From positions 1 through 64,000 of the forward strand of contig NZ_MSYM01000011.1 in NCBI RefSeq assembly GCF_001938565.1: a stretch of 64,000 nt of DNA, read 5' to 3'. Both the position numbers and the translations under genes were made by a program. The notes under the pieces are model-generated. The model was not told where the DNA came from. It searched no databases and worked only from the letters and a program-made list of their open reading frames with translations. This document shows, one piece after another, positions 8,847 through 20,420 of the stretch. Every line of letters starts with the position of its first letter. Position 1 is the stretch's first letter. This DNA comes from Rhodoferax antarcticus ANT.BR. Lineage in GTDB: Bacteria > Pseudomonadota > Gammaproteobacteria > Burkholderiales > Burkholderiaceae_C.

Positions 8847-10315
8847 TCAAAGCTTGCTGATCTCCCACCGAGCACCTTTGCCGGTGCCGTGCGTCGCTAT
8901 TTTTTGACCATCCAGGCCATGCGTGCGAAGTGCCGAGAGCAAGTTTTTTATCTTCACCTGCTTTTGCGCGACAGAAAGTGAATCTGGCAGTTTGTCCCGC
9001 AGCAACGTTCGAATATCTGAGCCAGAAACCGATTTGAAATTCTGGATGTGCTGCAGGATGAGTTTTTTGTAGTATTGGTCATCCAGGCCTTTGTTGCGGG
9101 TGTACTCGGCGCGTGTGCCGGTCACGTTCGCCACATGGGACGAGACTAAATAGTTGGGCTTGCGCCCTTCGATCAGTCCAGCCTTACGAAGTACGGCGAC
9201 GTGGGTTGCAGCGACCGGCTCCTTCTTCTGCACCCGGTCCAGCCAGATCACCTGTTCCAGCGGCAAATCAGACCGCTCCATCAGCAGCTTGCTGTAGTTC
9301 TCATCAATCGCCTGACCGTAGATGTTGAACATCGTCTCAGTCGGCGTTGAGCCCTCGTAATCGGGCAGCGGCAAATAACGCTTGCGCTGGCCGGCCACCA
9401 TCTCTCGAATGCCGTAACCGCCCTTGTCAATCATGCCGATTTCAGTCATGGCCCGCGCCAGCCACGGGTTGCGGTAAACACTGGGGGTGCGCTGGCCAGT
9501 GAAATAGTCTTCTGGCTCGCCATCCACGAAGCAGCCAGTTTGGCGATGCGCTCTTCACGCACCAGCCAACTGATTTCTGCCGAGTTGGGTGTCAGCAGCG
9601 CCACACTGTCGGGCCGCCCCAGTAGCAGCAAGGCGGTGCGGGTGATCTGCCCATGCAGCGTGATCTTGGCGCGGTCCAGAAACTCTGTGACGCTCCACGT
9701 TTCAATGTCAGCCGCCCAGCGCTCCCTTTGGTGCTTTGTGGCAAATTTTTCGCGGGCTTTGGCAATGGCTTGCGGGTCCAGGTCGGTCAGGGTGGCAGTC
9801 GTCAGCACGCCAGCGCTCCAGTCATGGCCTGCCATCAGTTCGTTCAGAATGGCCTTGCGTCTGTCCTCGCGCAGATCGGTCAGGCTGTCGCCATCGCGCT
9901 GCCAAGCCCTGTCATGCGCCAGCACCGGTTGGCGGGCTGCATGGCGCGGCACATGCACCAGCCAGACGATGGCACCAGTGTCGCTGGCTTGCAGCACTTC
10001 AATGCGCAGCCCCAGCGACGGCAGTCCGGGCGTTTTGCCCAGAATGCGGTGCACCACATTTTCTGGCGTGTAATCGGCAAAGTCCTGAATGCCTGTGGTC
10101 ACCAGCGTCTTGTCTTGCGCACCGATCACCACGCAGCCACCGTCCATATTGGCCAGTGCCGATACGTAAGACACCAGGTCTTCGCCCTTGCGGCCTGAAA
10201 TGTTGGATTTCAGACTGCGCCATTCCTTCCACTCATGGCGCTCGTTCTCCACCGGGAACTGCGTGTGCAGCCACAGTTGCAGTTCTTTGGCGGTCATGGT
10301 GTTAGGCATGCTCAC
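8847..10315 (-). pseudogene. Broken AlbA_2/RecG-like ATP-binding protein gene
   Basis: Two reading frames together match one family of AlbA_2-domain, RecG-like putative transcriptional regulators often found in restriction loci. The first (about 9446-10315) has the N-terminal domain with ENERHEWKEW, RKGEDLVSYVSALANMDGG and GRPDSVALLTPNSAEISW. The second (8847-9527) has the C-terminal part with YRNPWLARAMTEIGMIDKGG and winged-helix-like sequence. About 90 residues of the usual central region (the part carrying ALHNCIAHQDY in relatives) are missing, and the halves are in different frames. I read this as an internal deletion with a frameshift. It starts at a GTG overlapping the mod stop (GTGA) or at ATG 10309. 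Confidence 0.75.
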
Positions 10316-12129
10316 CTTGCCCGCACGTCATAAGGAATGTGCTTGAACGTCACGTTCGCCAGCGCCAACCGGGCGGGGCCCAGGCGGCAGGCTTCGCCGT
10401 ACACCAGCAGAGGCGCGGCAGGCGATGGCGTGCTGGCGTGCAGGTCCAGTAGCGCGTCGAGCACATCGCGCGTCAGCACATTGCCGCTGGCCGGGCGCTT
10501 GTCGCCCAAAATGCCGTTGAACAGCAGGTAGTGCGCCACGTCCGTTGGCTGTGGGGCACCGGTGCTGCCCGGCCCTTCGTGGGCCGGTTGGGGTGAGGGT
10601 TGCGTTGCGCCATCTGAGTCGCTGCCGTTTAATGCCGAAATAGGCCCTGAGCCCTTGTCTGATATGCGCAAGTAGCTATCAACTATGGAGTGAGTGCCAA
10701 GGTAAGGCGTGCCTTGTCTGGCATCACAGGGCGCAGGTGACGCGGGGTAGCCTGTCCAAGTGTGGCCAGTTTCCTGTTGCCAGATGAAGGCGGCCAGCGT
10801 GGCAAAGCGCACATCGGGGTGAATGCGGCCCTGCGCGTCAAACACCGGCGCCCCGAGCTGCATGAAGCGAAAGCCGCCGCCTTGCCAGGGTACGGGTGCC
10901 TCAAACAATTCGCCCGAGCCGTTGGCGGCTTTGACATGGGCGGCGTTTTGGCCCCAGCCAACGGCCTTGCTGATGCCGCCTTGCTCGCCGTCAATGACTT
11001 TTTGCAAGCGGGGCAGGCAGTGCGTGGCGGCGTGTTCGCCCATTTCGATGCCAATCCAGCGCCGCCCCATTTTGTGCGCGACGGCGGCAGTGGTGCCGGA
11101 GCCGAGGAAGCTGTCTAGGACGAGGTCGCGTGGGTTGGTGGCGATGTGGAGGATGCGCTGGATTAGGCGTTCTGGCTTTGGTGTCGCGAAAAGCTCCGAA
11201 TCAAGGCTGCCTCGCAGCGCAAGCATCTCTGCTTTTGCTTCTTGGTTATGCCCAACCTCGGACGAAAGCCAAATGGTCGTGGGAACAACCCCATCGAGCT
11301 GCTCCGATAGAAAGCGCTTGAGTCGTGGTTGATTGTTACCGTCTTTGCCCCACCAGATTTTTTCCTCTGATTCCATGCCTGCCAGAGTTTCTTCTGAATA
11401 TGCCCAAGCTCTACCGGCTGGCGGGTACACCTTAGCGCCACCCGGGCTAAGCATTGGAAACAAGCCAGTTGATGTCCCGCTTCGCGCATATTGCGCACCT
11501 CGTTGCCCCGAGGTCAGGCTGACATGCAATGGGCTGGAAGACCAACTTCCTCGATGATCGTTGTCAGGGTTTGAATAATCATTGGCATTTCTCTCGCTCC
11601 GTGGAATCCTGTTGAATAAAAAGTGATCGCGGTTTTTAGCGTGAACGTGGAGTTGATCGCTTGCGGAAGAGAAAAATTCTGCGTTGTTATGCACGCTGGT
11701 TGTTTTTTGCCACGTAGCAGTCGCCACAAAATTCCCCCGCCCAAACACCTCGTCCATCAGCACCTTGAGGTAGTGCCCCTCGTTGTCATCAATCGTCACC
11801 CAGATTGAGCCGTCTTCGCGCAGCAGCTCGCGCAACAGTTGCAGGCGCGGCAGCATCATGCTCAGCCACTGGGCGTGCTCCAGGTTGTCGTCGTAGTGCT
11901 CGAAGGCGCTTTGGGTGTTGTACGGTGGGTCGATAAAAATGCACTTCACCTGGCCACGGTAAAACGGCAGCAGCGCCTTCAAGGCTTCCAGGTTGTCGCC
12001 CTGAATCAGCAGGTTGTCGGTGGTGCCAGGGCCGTTGCCATAAGTGGCCACGGCGTCCAGCAGCCGGTAGGGCACATTGGCAGCCGTGGTGAAAGCGGCG
12101 CTGCGGTTAAGCCAGTCGAGCGTGGGCAT
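10312..12129 (-). CDS. mod: Type III DNA methyltransferase, Mod subunit
   Basis: Adenine methyltransferase that also provides DNA recognition for Res. I choose ATG 12129 (MPTLDWLNRS); a longer frame to 12204 would run into ybeD and has no family-like sequence. Motif order is that of beta-class enzymes: DPPYNT near residue 65, then the SAM-binding DSFLGSGTTAAV near 339. The intervening target-recognition region (roughly 11200-11750) is visibly more A+T rich than the rest, as expected for an exchanged specificity domain. Near the C terminus about 14 residues are encoded by a dispersed repeat copy. The gene overlaps the next one by the GTGA junction. Confidence 0.9.
   Translation of the reverse strand: MPTLDWLNRSAAFTTAANVPYRLLDAVATYGNGPGTTDNLLIQGDNLEALKALLPFYRGQVKCIFIDPPYNTQSAFEHYDDNLEHAQWLSMMLPRLQLLRELLREDGSIWVTIDDNEGHYLKVLMDEVFGRGNFVATATWQKTTSVHNNAEFFSSASDQLHVHAKNRDHFLFNRIPRSERNANDYSNPDNDHRGSWSSSPLHVSLTSGQRGAQYARSGTSTGLFPMLSPGGAKVYPPAGRAWAYSEETLAGMESEEKIWWGKDGNNQPRLKRFLSEQLDGVVPTTIWLSSEVGHNQEAKAEMLALRGSLDSELFATPKPERLIQRILHIATNPRDLVLDSFLGSGTTAAVAHKMGRRWIGIEMGEHAATHCLPRLQKVIDGEQGGISKAVGWGQNAAHVKAANGSGELFEAPVPWQGGGFRFMQLGAPVFDAQGRIHPDVRFATLAAFIWQQETGHTWTGYPASPAPCDARQGTPYLGTHSIVDSYLRISDKGSGPISALNGSDSDGATQPSPQPAHEGPGSTGAPQPTDVAHYLLFNGILGDKRPASGNVLTRDVLDALLDLHASTPSPAAPLLVYGEACRLGPARLALANVTFKHIPYDVRAR
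10643..10682 (+). repeat. Dispersed repeat, copy 4 (inside mod)
   Basis: GGCCCTGAGCCCTTGTCTG followed by GCGCAAGTAGCTATCAAC. It lies within mod, read on the opposite strand, and keeps the frame (encoding part of IVDSYLRISDKGSGPIS). Confidence 0.75.
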
Positions 12130-12148
12130 GCTAATTCTGTGCGAGTCC

Positions 12149-12457
12149 TTACAGCACCACCTTGACCATCGGATGCGTGCAGAGCGTGCGGTACAGCTCG
12201 TCAAGTTGCTCGCGGCTGGTGGCGGTCACGGTGATCGTCACACCCAGATACTTGCCGCCTTTGCTGGGGCGCAGCTCAATCGTTTCGGCATCGAACCCCG
12301 CGTCAAACTGAAGGGCGATGTGGGTGATGGCAGACACCAGATGGTCCGTCTTCACGCCCATCACCTTGATGGGAAACTGGCACGGATACTCGATCAGCGA
12401 GACAGCAGGGCTGTCCGTTGGCGTGTTCGATGGTGGCTTGGTGGGTGGGGTGTTCAT
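12149..12457 (-). CDS. ybeD: DUF493 / YbeD-family protein
   Basis: Small cytoplasmic protein of 102 residues; the DUF493 core includes EYPCQFPIKVMG and KYLGVTITVTATS. Its exact role is not established. In relatives it stands directly before lipB and lipA. Here it is separated from lipB by the 6.2-kb type III restriction unit on the same strand. Its first codon is 88 nt from the divergent atpI gene. Confidence 0.88.
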   Translation of the reverse strand: MNTPPTKPPSNTPTDSPAVSLIEYPCQFPIKVMGVKTDHLVSAITHIALQFDAGFDAETIELRPSKGGKYLGVTITVTATSREQLDELYRTLCTHPMVKVVL

Positions 12458-12498
12458 GGCGATACCGGTGTGGCTTCAGTCGGGTAATGGCTTATTCA

Positions 12499-12504
12499 TA
12501 TAAT
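12499..12504 (+). promoter_or_regulatory. Candidate -10 box for the atp operon
   Basis: A TATAAT hexamer lies 42 nt before the atpI start in the divergent gap. A weak TTCAGT (12475-12480) could serve as -35 at 18-bp spacing. This is a sequence-only guess. Confidence 0.4.
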
Positions 12505-12545
12505 CTTAGGCTAATCCGTTTGGCTTGGACTGTAAAGTAAGCGTA

Positions 12546-13040
12546 ATGTTAATGGCGACAATACCACCTACCGAATGGCGTGACTCTGACTGTGAAGACG
12601 CACAAGAGCCTCCGGTTCCCCTGACCCCAGAGCAGATCGCGGCGGTGAAGGCGGCCAACCCGGTCAGCACCCCTTGGTGGGTGGTAGCCGGTCAGGCTGG
12701 AGTGGGTTGTGTGGTGGTCGGTTTGGCATGGCTGCTGTTTGGCGGAGTGATTGCGAGATCGGTGTTGTGCGGTGTATTGGCGGTTGTGCTTCCGGCGGCG
12801 TTGTTTGTCCGGAGTCTGACCAGCAAGTTCTCTAAGTCCTCTCCCGGATCGGCTGTGATAAGCTTCTTCGTCTGGGAGTTGGTCAAGATTTTGGTAACTT
12901 TGGGCATGCTTTTTGCGGCCCATCGTTGGGTGACGGATTTAAGTTGGCCGGCCATGTTGGCTGGCTTGGCAATCACCCTCAAGGTGTATTGGCTGGCGCT
13001 GGCGTTCAAACGCAGACGCCAGTTGGTGCGGTTAAGTTGA
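12546..13040 (+). CDS. atpI: ATP synthase subunit I (AtpI-like)
   Basis: Small membrane protein thought to help assemble the c-ring of the Fo sector. About 164 residues: a polar N terminus, then four hydrophobic segments (roughly 50-67, 70-85, 103-121 and 128-150). It is first in the ATP synthase operon, 37 nt before atpB. The start is uncertain: ATG 12546 or ATG 12552 in the same frame; an upstream TTG is less likely. Confidence 0.8.
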   Translation: MLMATIPPTEWRDSDCEDAQEPPVPLTPEQIAAVKAANPVSTPWWVVAGQAGVGCVVVGLAWLLFGGVIARSVLCGVLAVVLPAALFVRSLTSKFSKSSPGSAVISFFVWELVKILVTLGMLFAAHRWVTDLSWPAMLAGLAITLKVYWLALAFKRRRQLVRLS

Positions 13041-13077
13041 CGCCTCGCGGCAAAAGTAATTTATCTAAGAGTGACTG

Positions 13078-13950
13078 ATGGCTACTGAAGAACACGTTGC
13101 GGAACAAGGTAAGACTGCCGGTGAGTACATTGTTCATCACTTGACCCATTTCCAAAATCACCCGCCGGCCAATGTCGTTGACTTCACAGTCTTCAATTAC
13201 GATTCCATGTTTTGGTCCATTGCCTTGGGTGTCCTTGGTTGCTGGGTGCTTTGGTTGGCTGCCCGCAAGGCGACATCGGGTGTGCCGGGCCGTTTTCAGG
13301 CTGCCGTCGAGATTCTGGTTGAGATGGTGGACACGCAAGCTAAAGACATTGTGCACAGCGCTGAAAGCCGCAAATTCGTCGCTCCTTTGGCGCTGACTGT
13401 TTTTGTCTGGATTCTTTTGCTCAACGCCATGGACTTGTTGCCCGTGGACTTGCTGCCGCTGATCTGGGAATGGATTTATGGTGCCGCAGGGCATGATCCT
13501 GAGCATGCTTATATGCGCGTTGTGCCCACTGCCGATCTGTCTATCACCATGGGCTTGTCGCTGGCGGTGCTGCTGATTTCCTTGTACTACAACGTGAAGA
13601 TCAAGGGTTTTGGCGGCTGGATGCATGAGATGTTCACGGCGCCGTTTGGTGCGCATCCTCTGCTGTGGCCGTTCAACTTCATGATGCAATTGATTGAATT
13701 TGTAGCAAAAACAGTTTCGCACGGCATGCGACTGTTTGGCAATATGTATGCAGGTGAGTTGATCTTCCTGCTGATTGCCATGATGGGCGGGGCATTCACG
13801 CTGTCAGTGACCGGTTTTGCCCTGGCGGCTGGTCACATTGTCGCGGGACTTGTCTGGGCCATCTTCCACATTCTGATTATCGTGTTGCAAGCCTTCGTTT
13901 TCATGATGTTGACGTTGGTGTACATCGGTCAGGCGCACGATAGTCACTGA
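13078..13950 (+). CDS. atpB: ATP synthase Fo subunit a
   Basis: Proton channel subunit of the Fo sector in the cytoplasmic membrane, 290 residues. The conserved channel helix LRLFGNMYAGE-type sequence is present as MRLFGNMYAGELIF near residue 218-231, including the essential arginine. Several long hydrophobic segments are visible. It follows atpI and precedes atpE, the standard order. Confidence 0.96.
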   Translation: MATEEHVAEQGKTAGEYIVHHLTHFQNHPPANVVDFTVFNYDSMFWSIALGVLGCWVLWLAARKATSGVPGRFQAAVEILVEMVDTQAKDIVHSAESRKFVAPLALTVFVWILLLNAMDLLPVDLLPLIWEWIYGAAGHDPEHAYMRVVPTADLSITMGLSLAVLLISLYYNVKIKGFGGWMHEMFTAPFGAHPLLWPFNFMMQLIEFVAKTVSHGMRLFGNMYAGELIFLLIAMMGGAFTLSVTGFALAAGHIVAGLVWAIFHILIIVLQAFVFMMLTLVYIGQAHDSH

Positions 13951-13984
13951 GTTTTCTTAAGTTCTTTTCCCTTTTTTTTGTTAA

Positions 13985-14269
<285 letters not shown>

Positions 14270-14335
14270 GCCTCGCCGGATCAACGACATTCATTCCCTG
14301 TTTGGCGCGTTGCGTCTCGGGGGCAAGGACCACAA

Positions 14336-14806
14336 GTGAGCATTACCGGTACTTTAATAATTCAGATGATCGTGTTCCTGATGCTTGTCGGGTTCACGAT
14401 GAAATTTGTGTGGCCGCCGATCGCAAAAGCACTGGATGAGCGCATACAAAAAGTAGCAGACGGTCTGGCCGCTGCCGACAAAGCCAAATCCGAACTCTCT
14501 TCCGCCAATCAGCGGGTGGAGCAAGAATTGGCCAAATCGCGCACCGAGACCGCGGGCCGTCTGGCTGATGCAGAGCGTCGCGCACTGACGATCATCGAAG
14601 AGGCCAAGGGCAAAGCCACCGAAGAGGGCAACAAGATTGTTGCCTCTGCCAGGGCCGAAGCTGAGCAGCAAGTGATCAAGGCGCGCGAAGCGCTGCGTGA
14701 GCAGGTCGCTGCTTTGGCGGTCAAGGGTGCTGAGCAGATTCTGCGCAAAGAGGTCAATGCCAGCGTTCACGCTGACTTGCTGAATCGTTTGAAGACCGAG
14801 CTCTAA
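14336..14806 (+). CDS. atpF: ATP synthase Fo subunit b
   Basis: Peripheral-stalk subunit of 156 residues: one N-terminal membrane helix (about 5-25) and a long charged helical, coiled-coil tail. It begins with GTG (14336), preceded by AAGGA, and ends 9 nt before atpH. Confidence 0.95.
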   Translation: MSITGTLIIQMIVFLMLVGFTMKFVWPPIAKALDERIQKVADGLAAADKAKSELSSANQRVEQELAKSRTETAGRLADAERRALTIIEEAKGKATEEGNKIVASARAEAEQQVIKAREALREQVAALAVKGAEQILRKEVNASVHADLLNRLKTEL

Positions 14807-14815
14807 GAGAACACC

Positions 14816-15346
14816 ATGGCTGAACTTGCCACTATCGCGCGTCCCTATGCTGAGGCCTTGTACAAGGCCTGTGGGGCCGACGCCAAGACCGTGCTGGGCT
14901 GGCTCGACGAGTTGGCTTGTGTTGCTGCCGAGCCTCAGTTGCTGCAGTTTGCAGATAGCCCGAAGACCACGTCAGAGCAAACCTATGGCGTGATTTCCGA
15001 TGTCATGAAAACTGCACTGGATGCGCATGCGCAGAATTTCCTGCGTATGGTGATCGACAACAATCGGCTCAGTTTTCTGCCAGAAATCGCCGCGCAATTT
15101 CGCTCGCTAGCCAACGCTCAAAGCGGCTCCAGTGATGCGGTGATCTTCAGTGCGTTCCCGATCGAAGGTACTGCGCTGGCAGATACGGCCAAGGTTTTGG
15201 AGCAGCGGTTCGGTCGCAAGCTCAATGTTTTGGTGGCGTTGCAGCCGGAGCTCATTGGTGGCATCAGGGTGGTCATAGGTGACGAGGTTCTTGACACATC
15301 GGTCAAGGCGCGTTTGGAACAAATGAAAATGGCTTTGTCGGCTTGA
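14816..15346 (+). CDS. atpH: ATP synthase F1 subunit delta
   Basis: Connects the F1 head to the b-subunit stalk. 176 residues with the OSCP/delta pattern: N-terminal [15 protein letters not shown], and near the C terminus [18 protein letters not shown]. Its position between atpF and atpA is the standard one. Confidence 0.95.
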   Translation: MAELATIARPYAEALYKACGADAKTVLGWLDELACVAAEPQLLQFADSPKTTSEQTYGVISDVMKTALDAHAQNFLRMVIDNNRLSFLPEIAAQFRSLANAQSGSSDAVIFSAFPIEGTALADTAKVLEQRFGRKLNVLVALQPELIGGIRVVIGDEVLDTSVKARLEQMKMALSA

Positions 15347-15393
15347 GGCTTTGCCCCGACCGCTAGCCTAATTAACGAAAGAAGGAAAGAGCC

Positions 15394-16947
15394 ATGCAAC
15401 TCAATCCCGCAGAGATTTCAGAACTGATCAAGAGCCGTATTGAGGGCCTGTCCGCCAGCGCGGACATCCGCAATCAGGGCACGGTGGTGTCCGTGACGGA
15501 CGGGATTGTCCGCATTCACGGCCTGTCCGACGCCATGCAAGGGGAAATGCTGGAGTTCCCGGCAGACGCTGACGGTCAACCCAGCTACGGTCTGGCGCTG
15601 AACCTGGAGCGCGATTCCGTTGGCTCCGTGATACTGGGTGCGTACGAGCACATTTCCGAAGGCGACACCGTCAAATGCACGGGTCGCATTTTGGAAGTGC
15701 CGGTGGGACCCGAGCTCAAGGGCCGAGTGGTCAATGCGCTGGGTCAGCCTATCGATGGCAAAGGCCCGATCAATGCCAAGATGACCGACGTGATCGAAAA
15801 GGTGGCGCCAGGCGTGATTGCCCGCCAGTCTGTTGACCAGCCGATGCAAACCGGTCTGAAATCCATCGACTCGATGGTGCCCGTGGGCCGGGGACAGCGC
15901 GAATTGATCATTGGTGACCGTCAGACCGGCAAGACCGCGGTGGCCATCGACGCGATCATCAACCAGAAGGGTCAGAACATGACCTGCGTTTATGTCGCGA
16001 TTGGCCAAAAAGCCTCCAGCGTCAAGAACGTGGTGCGTTCGCTGGAACAAGCTGGTGCCATGGAGTACACCATTGTGGTGGCAGCTACCGCCTCAGAGTC
16101 TGCGGCGATGCAGTATGTGGCTGCTTACTCCGGTTGCACCATGGGCGAGTATTTCCGCGACCGCGGTGAAGATGCGCTGATCGTCTATGACGATCTGTCC
16201 AAGCAAGCAGTGGCTTACCGCCAGGTGTCCTTGCTGCTGCGTCGTCCTCCGGGTCGTGAAGCTTATCCTGGCGATGTGTTTTACCTCCACAGCCGTCTGC
16301 TTGAGCGCGCTGCTCGTGTGAATGCCGACTACGTCGAAGCCTTCACCAAGGGTGAGGTCAAGGGCAAGACCGGTTCATTGACCGCCCTGCCGATCATTGA
16401 AACGCAAGCCGGTGACGTGTCTGCTTTCGTGCCAACCAACGTGATCTCGATCACTGACGGCCAGATCTTTTTGGAAACCAGCCTGTTCAACGCGGGTATC
16501 CGCCCCGCTATCAACGCCGGTATTTCGGTGTCTCGCGTGGGCGGTGCAGCGCAAACCAAGCTGATCAAGAATTTGTCCGGCGGTATCCGTACCGACTTGG
16601 CCCAGTACCGCGAATTGGCCGCATTTGCTCAGTTTGCCTCGGACCTGGACGAAGCCACCCGCAAGCAACTCGACCGCGGTGCCCGCGTGACTGAACTGCT
16701 TAAGCAAGCGCAGTACAGCCCGCAACCGATCTCGCTTATGGGCGCCACGCTGTTCTCTGTGAACAAAGGTTTTCTGGATGACGTCCCAGTCAACAAGGTT
16801 TTGGCGTTTGAACACGGGCTGCATGGCTACTTGAAGGACAAGCACGCCGCGTTGCTGGCCAAGCTGGAAGCCGCACGCGCCATGGACAAGGATGCCGAGG
16901 CTGAACTTAGCGCTGCCATTGCCGCCTTCAAAAAGTCTTTTGCTTAA
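15394..16947 (+). CDS. atpA: ATP synthase F1 subunit alpha
   Basis: Non-catalytic nucleotide-binding subunit of the F1 hexamer, 517 residues. The P-loop GDRQTGKTA is near residue 170 and the alpha-type signature [13 protein letters not shown] near 370. Preceded by an AAGAAGGAAAGAG ribosome-binding stretch. Standard length, no anomalies. Confidence 0.98.
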   Translation: MQLNPAEISELIKSRIEGLSASADIRNQGTVVSVTDGIVRIHGLSDAMQGEMLEFPADADGQPSYGLALNLERDSVGSVILGAYEHISEGDTVKCTGRILEVPVGPELKGRVVNALGQPIDGKGPINAKMTDVIEKVAPGVIARQSVDQPMQTGLKSIDSMVPVGRGQRELIIGDRQTGKTAVAIDAIINQKGQNMTCVYVAIGQKASSVKNVVRSLEQAGAMEYTIVVAATASESAAMQYVAAYSGCTMGEYFRDRGEDALIVYDDLSKQAVAYRQVSLLLRRPPGREAYPGDVFYLHSRLLERAARVNADYVEAFTKGEVKGKTGSLTALPIIETQAGDVSAFVPTNVISITDGQIFLETSLFNAGIRPAINAGISVSRVGGAAQTKLIKNLSGGIRTDLAQYRELAAFAQFASDLDEATRKQLDRGARVTELLKQAQYSPQPISLMGATLFSVNKGFLDDVPVNKVLAFEHGLHGYLKDKHAALLAKLEAARAMDKDAEAELSAAIAAFKKSFA

Positions 16948-16976
16948 AGTCACCTCGCAAATAGAAGGAGACTGAT

Positions 16977-17873
16977 ATGGCAACTGGCAAGGAAATACGC
17001 GGCAAGATCAAAAACTTCGAAAGCACGAAGAAGATCACCAAGGCCATGGAGATGATTTCTGTCTCCAAGATGCGTAAGGCGCAAGAGCGTATGCGTGCCG
17101 CCCGGCCGTATACCGAAAAAGTGCGCAACATTGCTTCCCACCTGGGCCAAGCCAATCCTGAGTACGTTCATCCGTTCATGAAGACTAACGACGCCAAGGT
17201 CGCCGGCATGATTGTGGTGACGACGGACAAAGGCTTGTGTGGCGGCCTCAATACCAACGTGCTGCGTGGCGTGACCGCTAAGCTGCGCGAAGTGCAGGCC
17301 GCTGGCATGACTACCCGAACTGTCGCCATCGGCAACAAGGGCTTTGGCTTTCTGAATCGCGTCGGTGCCAAAGTGGTGGCGCACGTTACCCAGTTGGGTG
17401 ATCGCCCGCACCTGGAGCGCCTAATTGGTCCGGTGAAAGTTCTGCTGGACGCTTATGCAAGAGGCGAGCTGCAAGTGGTTTATTTGACTTACACCCGCTT
17501 CGTCAACACGATGAAGCAGGAAGTGGTTATGGAGCAACTGTTGCCGCGCTCGGCCGATGAAATGAACGAGGAAACCCGCGCTAGCGAGGCCTCCAGCGGT
17601 CAGAAACACGGCTGGGACTACATTTACGAGCCCGACGCGCAGTCCGTGATTGACGATCTGATGGTGCGTTATATCGAAGCGCTGGTGTTCCAAGCAGTGG
17701 CTGAAAACATGGCGTCTGAGCACGCTGCGCGCATGGTCGCCATGAAGGCGGCTACCGACAACGCAGGTAACGTGATTGGCGAACTTAAGCTGATCTACAA
17801 CAAGACCCGTCAAGCTGCCATCACAAAAGAGTTGTCAGAAATCGTTTCCGGCGCTGCCGCGATTTCGGGCTGA
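16977..17873 (+). CDS. atpG: ATP synthase F1 subunit gamma
   Basis: Central rotor shaft of F1, 298 residues. N-terminal [22 protein letters not shown]-type sequence (split here as [17 protein letters not shown]) and C-terminal [15 protein letters not shown] are typical. An AGAAGGAGAC ribosome-binding site precedes the start. Confidence 0.97.
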   Translation: MATGKEIRGKIKNFESTKKITKAMEMISVSKMRKAQERMRAARPYTEKVRNIASHLGQANPEYVHPFMKTNDAKVAGMIVVTTDKGLCGGLNTNVLRGVTAKLREVQAAGMTTRTVAIGNKGFGFLNRVGAKVVAHVTQLGDRPHLERLIGPVKVLLDAYARGELQVVYLTYTRFVNTMKQEVVMEQLLPRSADEMNEETRASEASSGQKHGWDYIYEPDAQSVIDDLMVRYIEALVFQAVAENMASEHAARMVAMKAATDNAGNVIGELKLIYNKTRQAAITKELSEIVSGAAAISG

Positions 17874-17893
17874 TCAACTTGATGGCGATTTAG

Positions 17894-19351
<1,458 letters not shown>

Positions 19352-19363
19352 GGCAGGTTCACC

Positions 19364-19780
19364 ATGAATACCATCCATGTTGACGTGGTCAGTGCAGAAG
19401 AGTCCATCTTCTCAGGTGAGGCACGCTTTGTGGTCTTGCCGGGAGAGGCGGGCGAACTCGGCATCTACCCGCGCCACACGCCGCTGATCACTCGCATCAA
19501 GGCGGGCGCCGTGCGCATCGAAACGGCTGATGGCGGCGAAGAGTTTATTTTTGTGGCGGGCGGTATTCTGGAAGTGCAGCCCAATTGCGTGACTGTCCTG
19601 TCGGACACCGCCATTCGTGGCAAGGATCTGGACGACGAGAAAGCCAATGCTTCGCGTTTGGCAGCCGAGGAGGCTGTCAAGAACGCCAAGTCGGAACTTG
19701 ATCTGGCATTGGCGTCGTCCGAGCTGGCGGTCATGGCCGCTCAGATCACCGCGCTGCGGCGTTATCGCGGCAAGAAATAG
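19364..19780 (+). CDS. atpC: ATP synthase F1 subunit epsilon
   Basis: Rotor subunit that regulates F1, 138 residues. N-terminal beta-sandwich with [17 protein letters not shown], and a C-terminal helical hairpin ending in [11 protein letters not shown]. Last gene of the operon; an intrinsic terminator follows 44 nt downstream. Confidence 0.96.
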   Translation: MNTIHVDVVSAEESIFSGEARFVVLPGEAGELGIYPRHTPLITRIKAGAVRIETADGGEEFIFVAGGILEVQPNCVTVLSDTAIRGKDLDDEKANASRLAAEEAVKNAKSELDLALASSELAVMAAQITALRRYRGKK

Positions 19781-19823
19781 AGGATCCGCTGAGCGTGTGT
19801 CGGGCGCTGCGACCAAGCTTCTG

Positions 19824-19849
19824 AAAAAACCCGCCTCGGCGGGTTTTTT
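19824..19849 (+). terminator. Rho-independent terminator of the atp operon
   Basis: A perfect 12-bp inverted repeat (AAAAAACCCGCC / GGCGGGTTTTTT) with a 2-nt centre. The stem and T-run are strong and would also serve the opposite strand. Confidence 0.95.
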
Positions 19850-19895
19850 GTTGTCCGGTCGTCGCGCCCAGCGATTCACGACGGATCAGCGATGT

Positions 19896-20420
19896 TCAGC
19901 GCACCAACGGCGAGTCCGGTAGTTCATTCGGGTTGTGCTCACCCGCTGCCAGCGGGAAATGGGCCATCAGTAAGCGAGTCACCTCGTCAATGGCCATGTG
20001 CAGGCCATTTTCAAATGCACCCCTACGAAAGGCGTCACGCATGGCCTGCAAAATGTGCTGCCAGGTGTCATGACTCACCAGGTTGTTCAGACCACGGTCG
20101 GCCACGATCTCGATCGCCTGCTCGGCCAACAGCACGTAAATGAGCACGCCGTTGTTGTTTTCGGTGTCCCAAACACCAAGCTTGCCGAATTGCGCCAGGG
20201 CGCGGCTGCGGACAATCTGCTCGAGGGCTTCATCACGCCACAGGTAACTGTTGGGCAGGCCACCCTCAATCAGAATGCGAATCTCGCCACTGTGGCGCGA
20301 TTCACTAGACTGCACGCTGTGTGTCAGCTTCTGTAAAACCGGCGCCGCAATACTGGCGCGAACCAGGGCGTCGCCAGACCACCGGTGTCGTAGCAGACGG
20401 GTTAATTTTTTCATCATCAC
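19896..20420 (-). CDS. TPM-domain protein, short
   Basis: A 172-174 residue protein matching the TPM (YgcG/TLP18.3) domain family, with SGEIRILIEG and NNNGVLIYVLLAEQAIEIVADRGL. No signal peptide is evident, so it may sit on the cytoplasmic side or be anchored through its partner. The start is the second or third ATG of the run at 20420. It overlaps the end of the preceding YgcG-like gene by 4 nt and forms a unit with that gene and lemA. Biochemical function is not known. Confidence 0.85.
   Translation of the reverse strand: MMMKKLTRLLRHRWSGDALVRASIAAPVLQKLTHSVQSSESRHSGEIRILIEGGLPNSYLWRDEALEQIVRSRALAQFGKLGVWDTENNNGVLIYVLLAEQAIEIVADRGLNNLVSHDTWQHILQAMRDAFRRGAFENGLHMAIDEVTRLLMAHFPLAAGEHNPNELPDSPLVR

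Noticed and set aside
12149-12204. Extending mod upstream to 12204
   Set aside because: The extra 25 residues would overlap ybeD and are unlike Mod N termini; ATG 12129 gives the family-like start.
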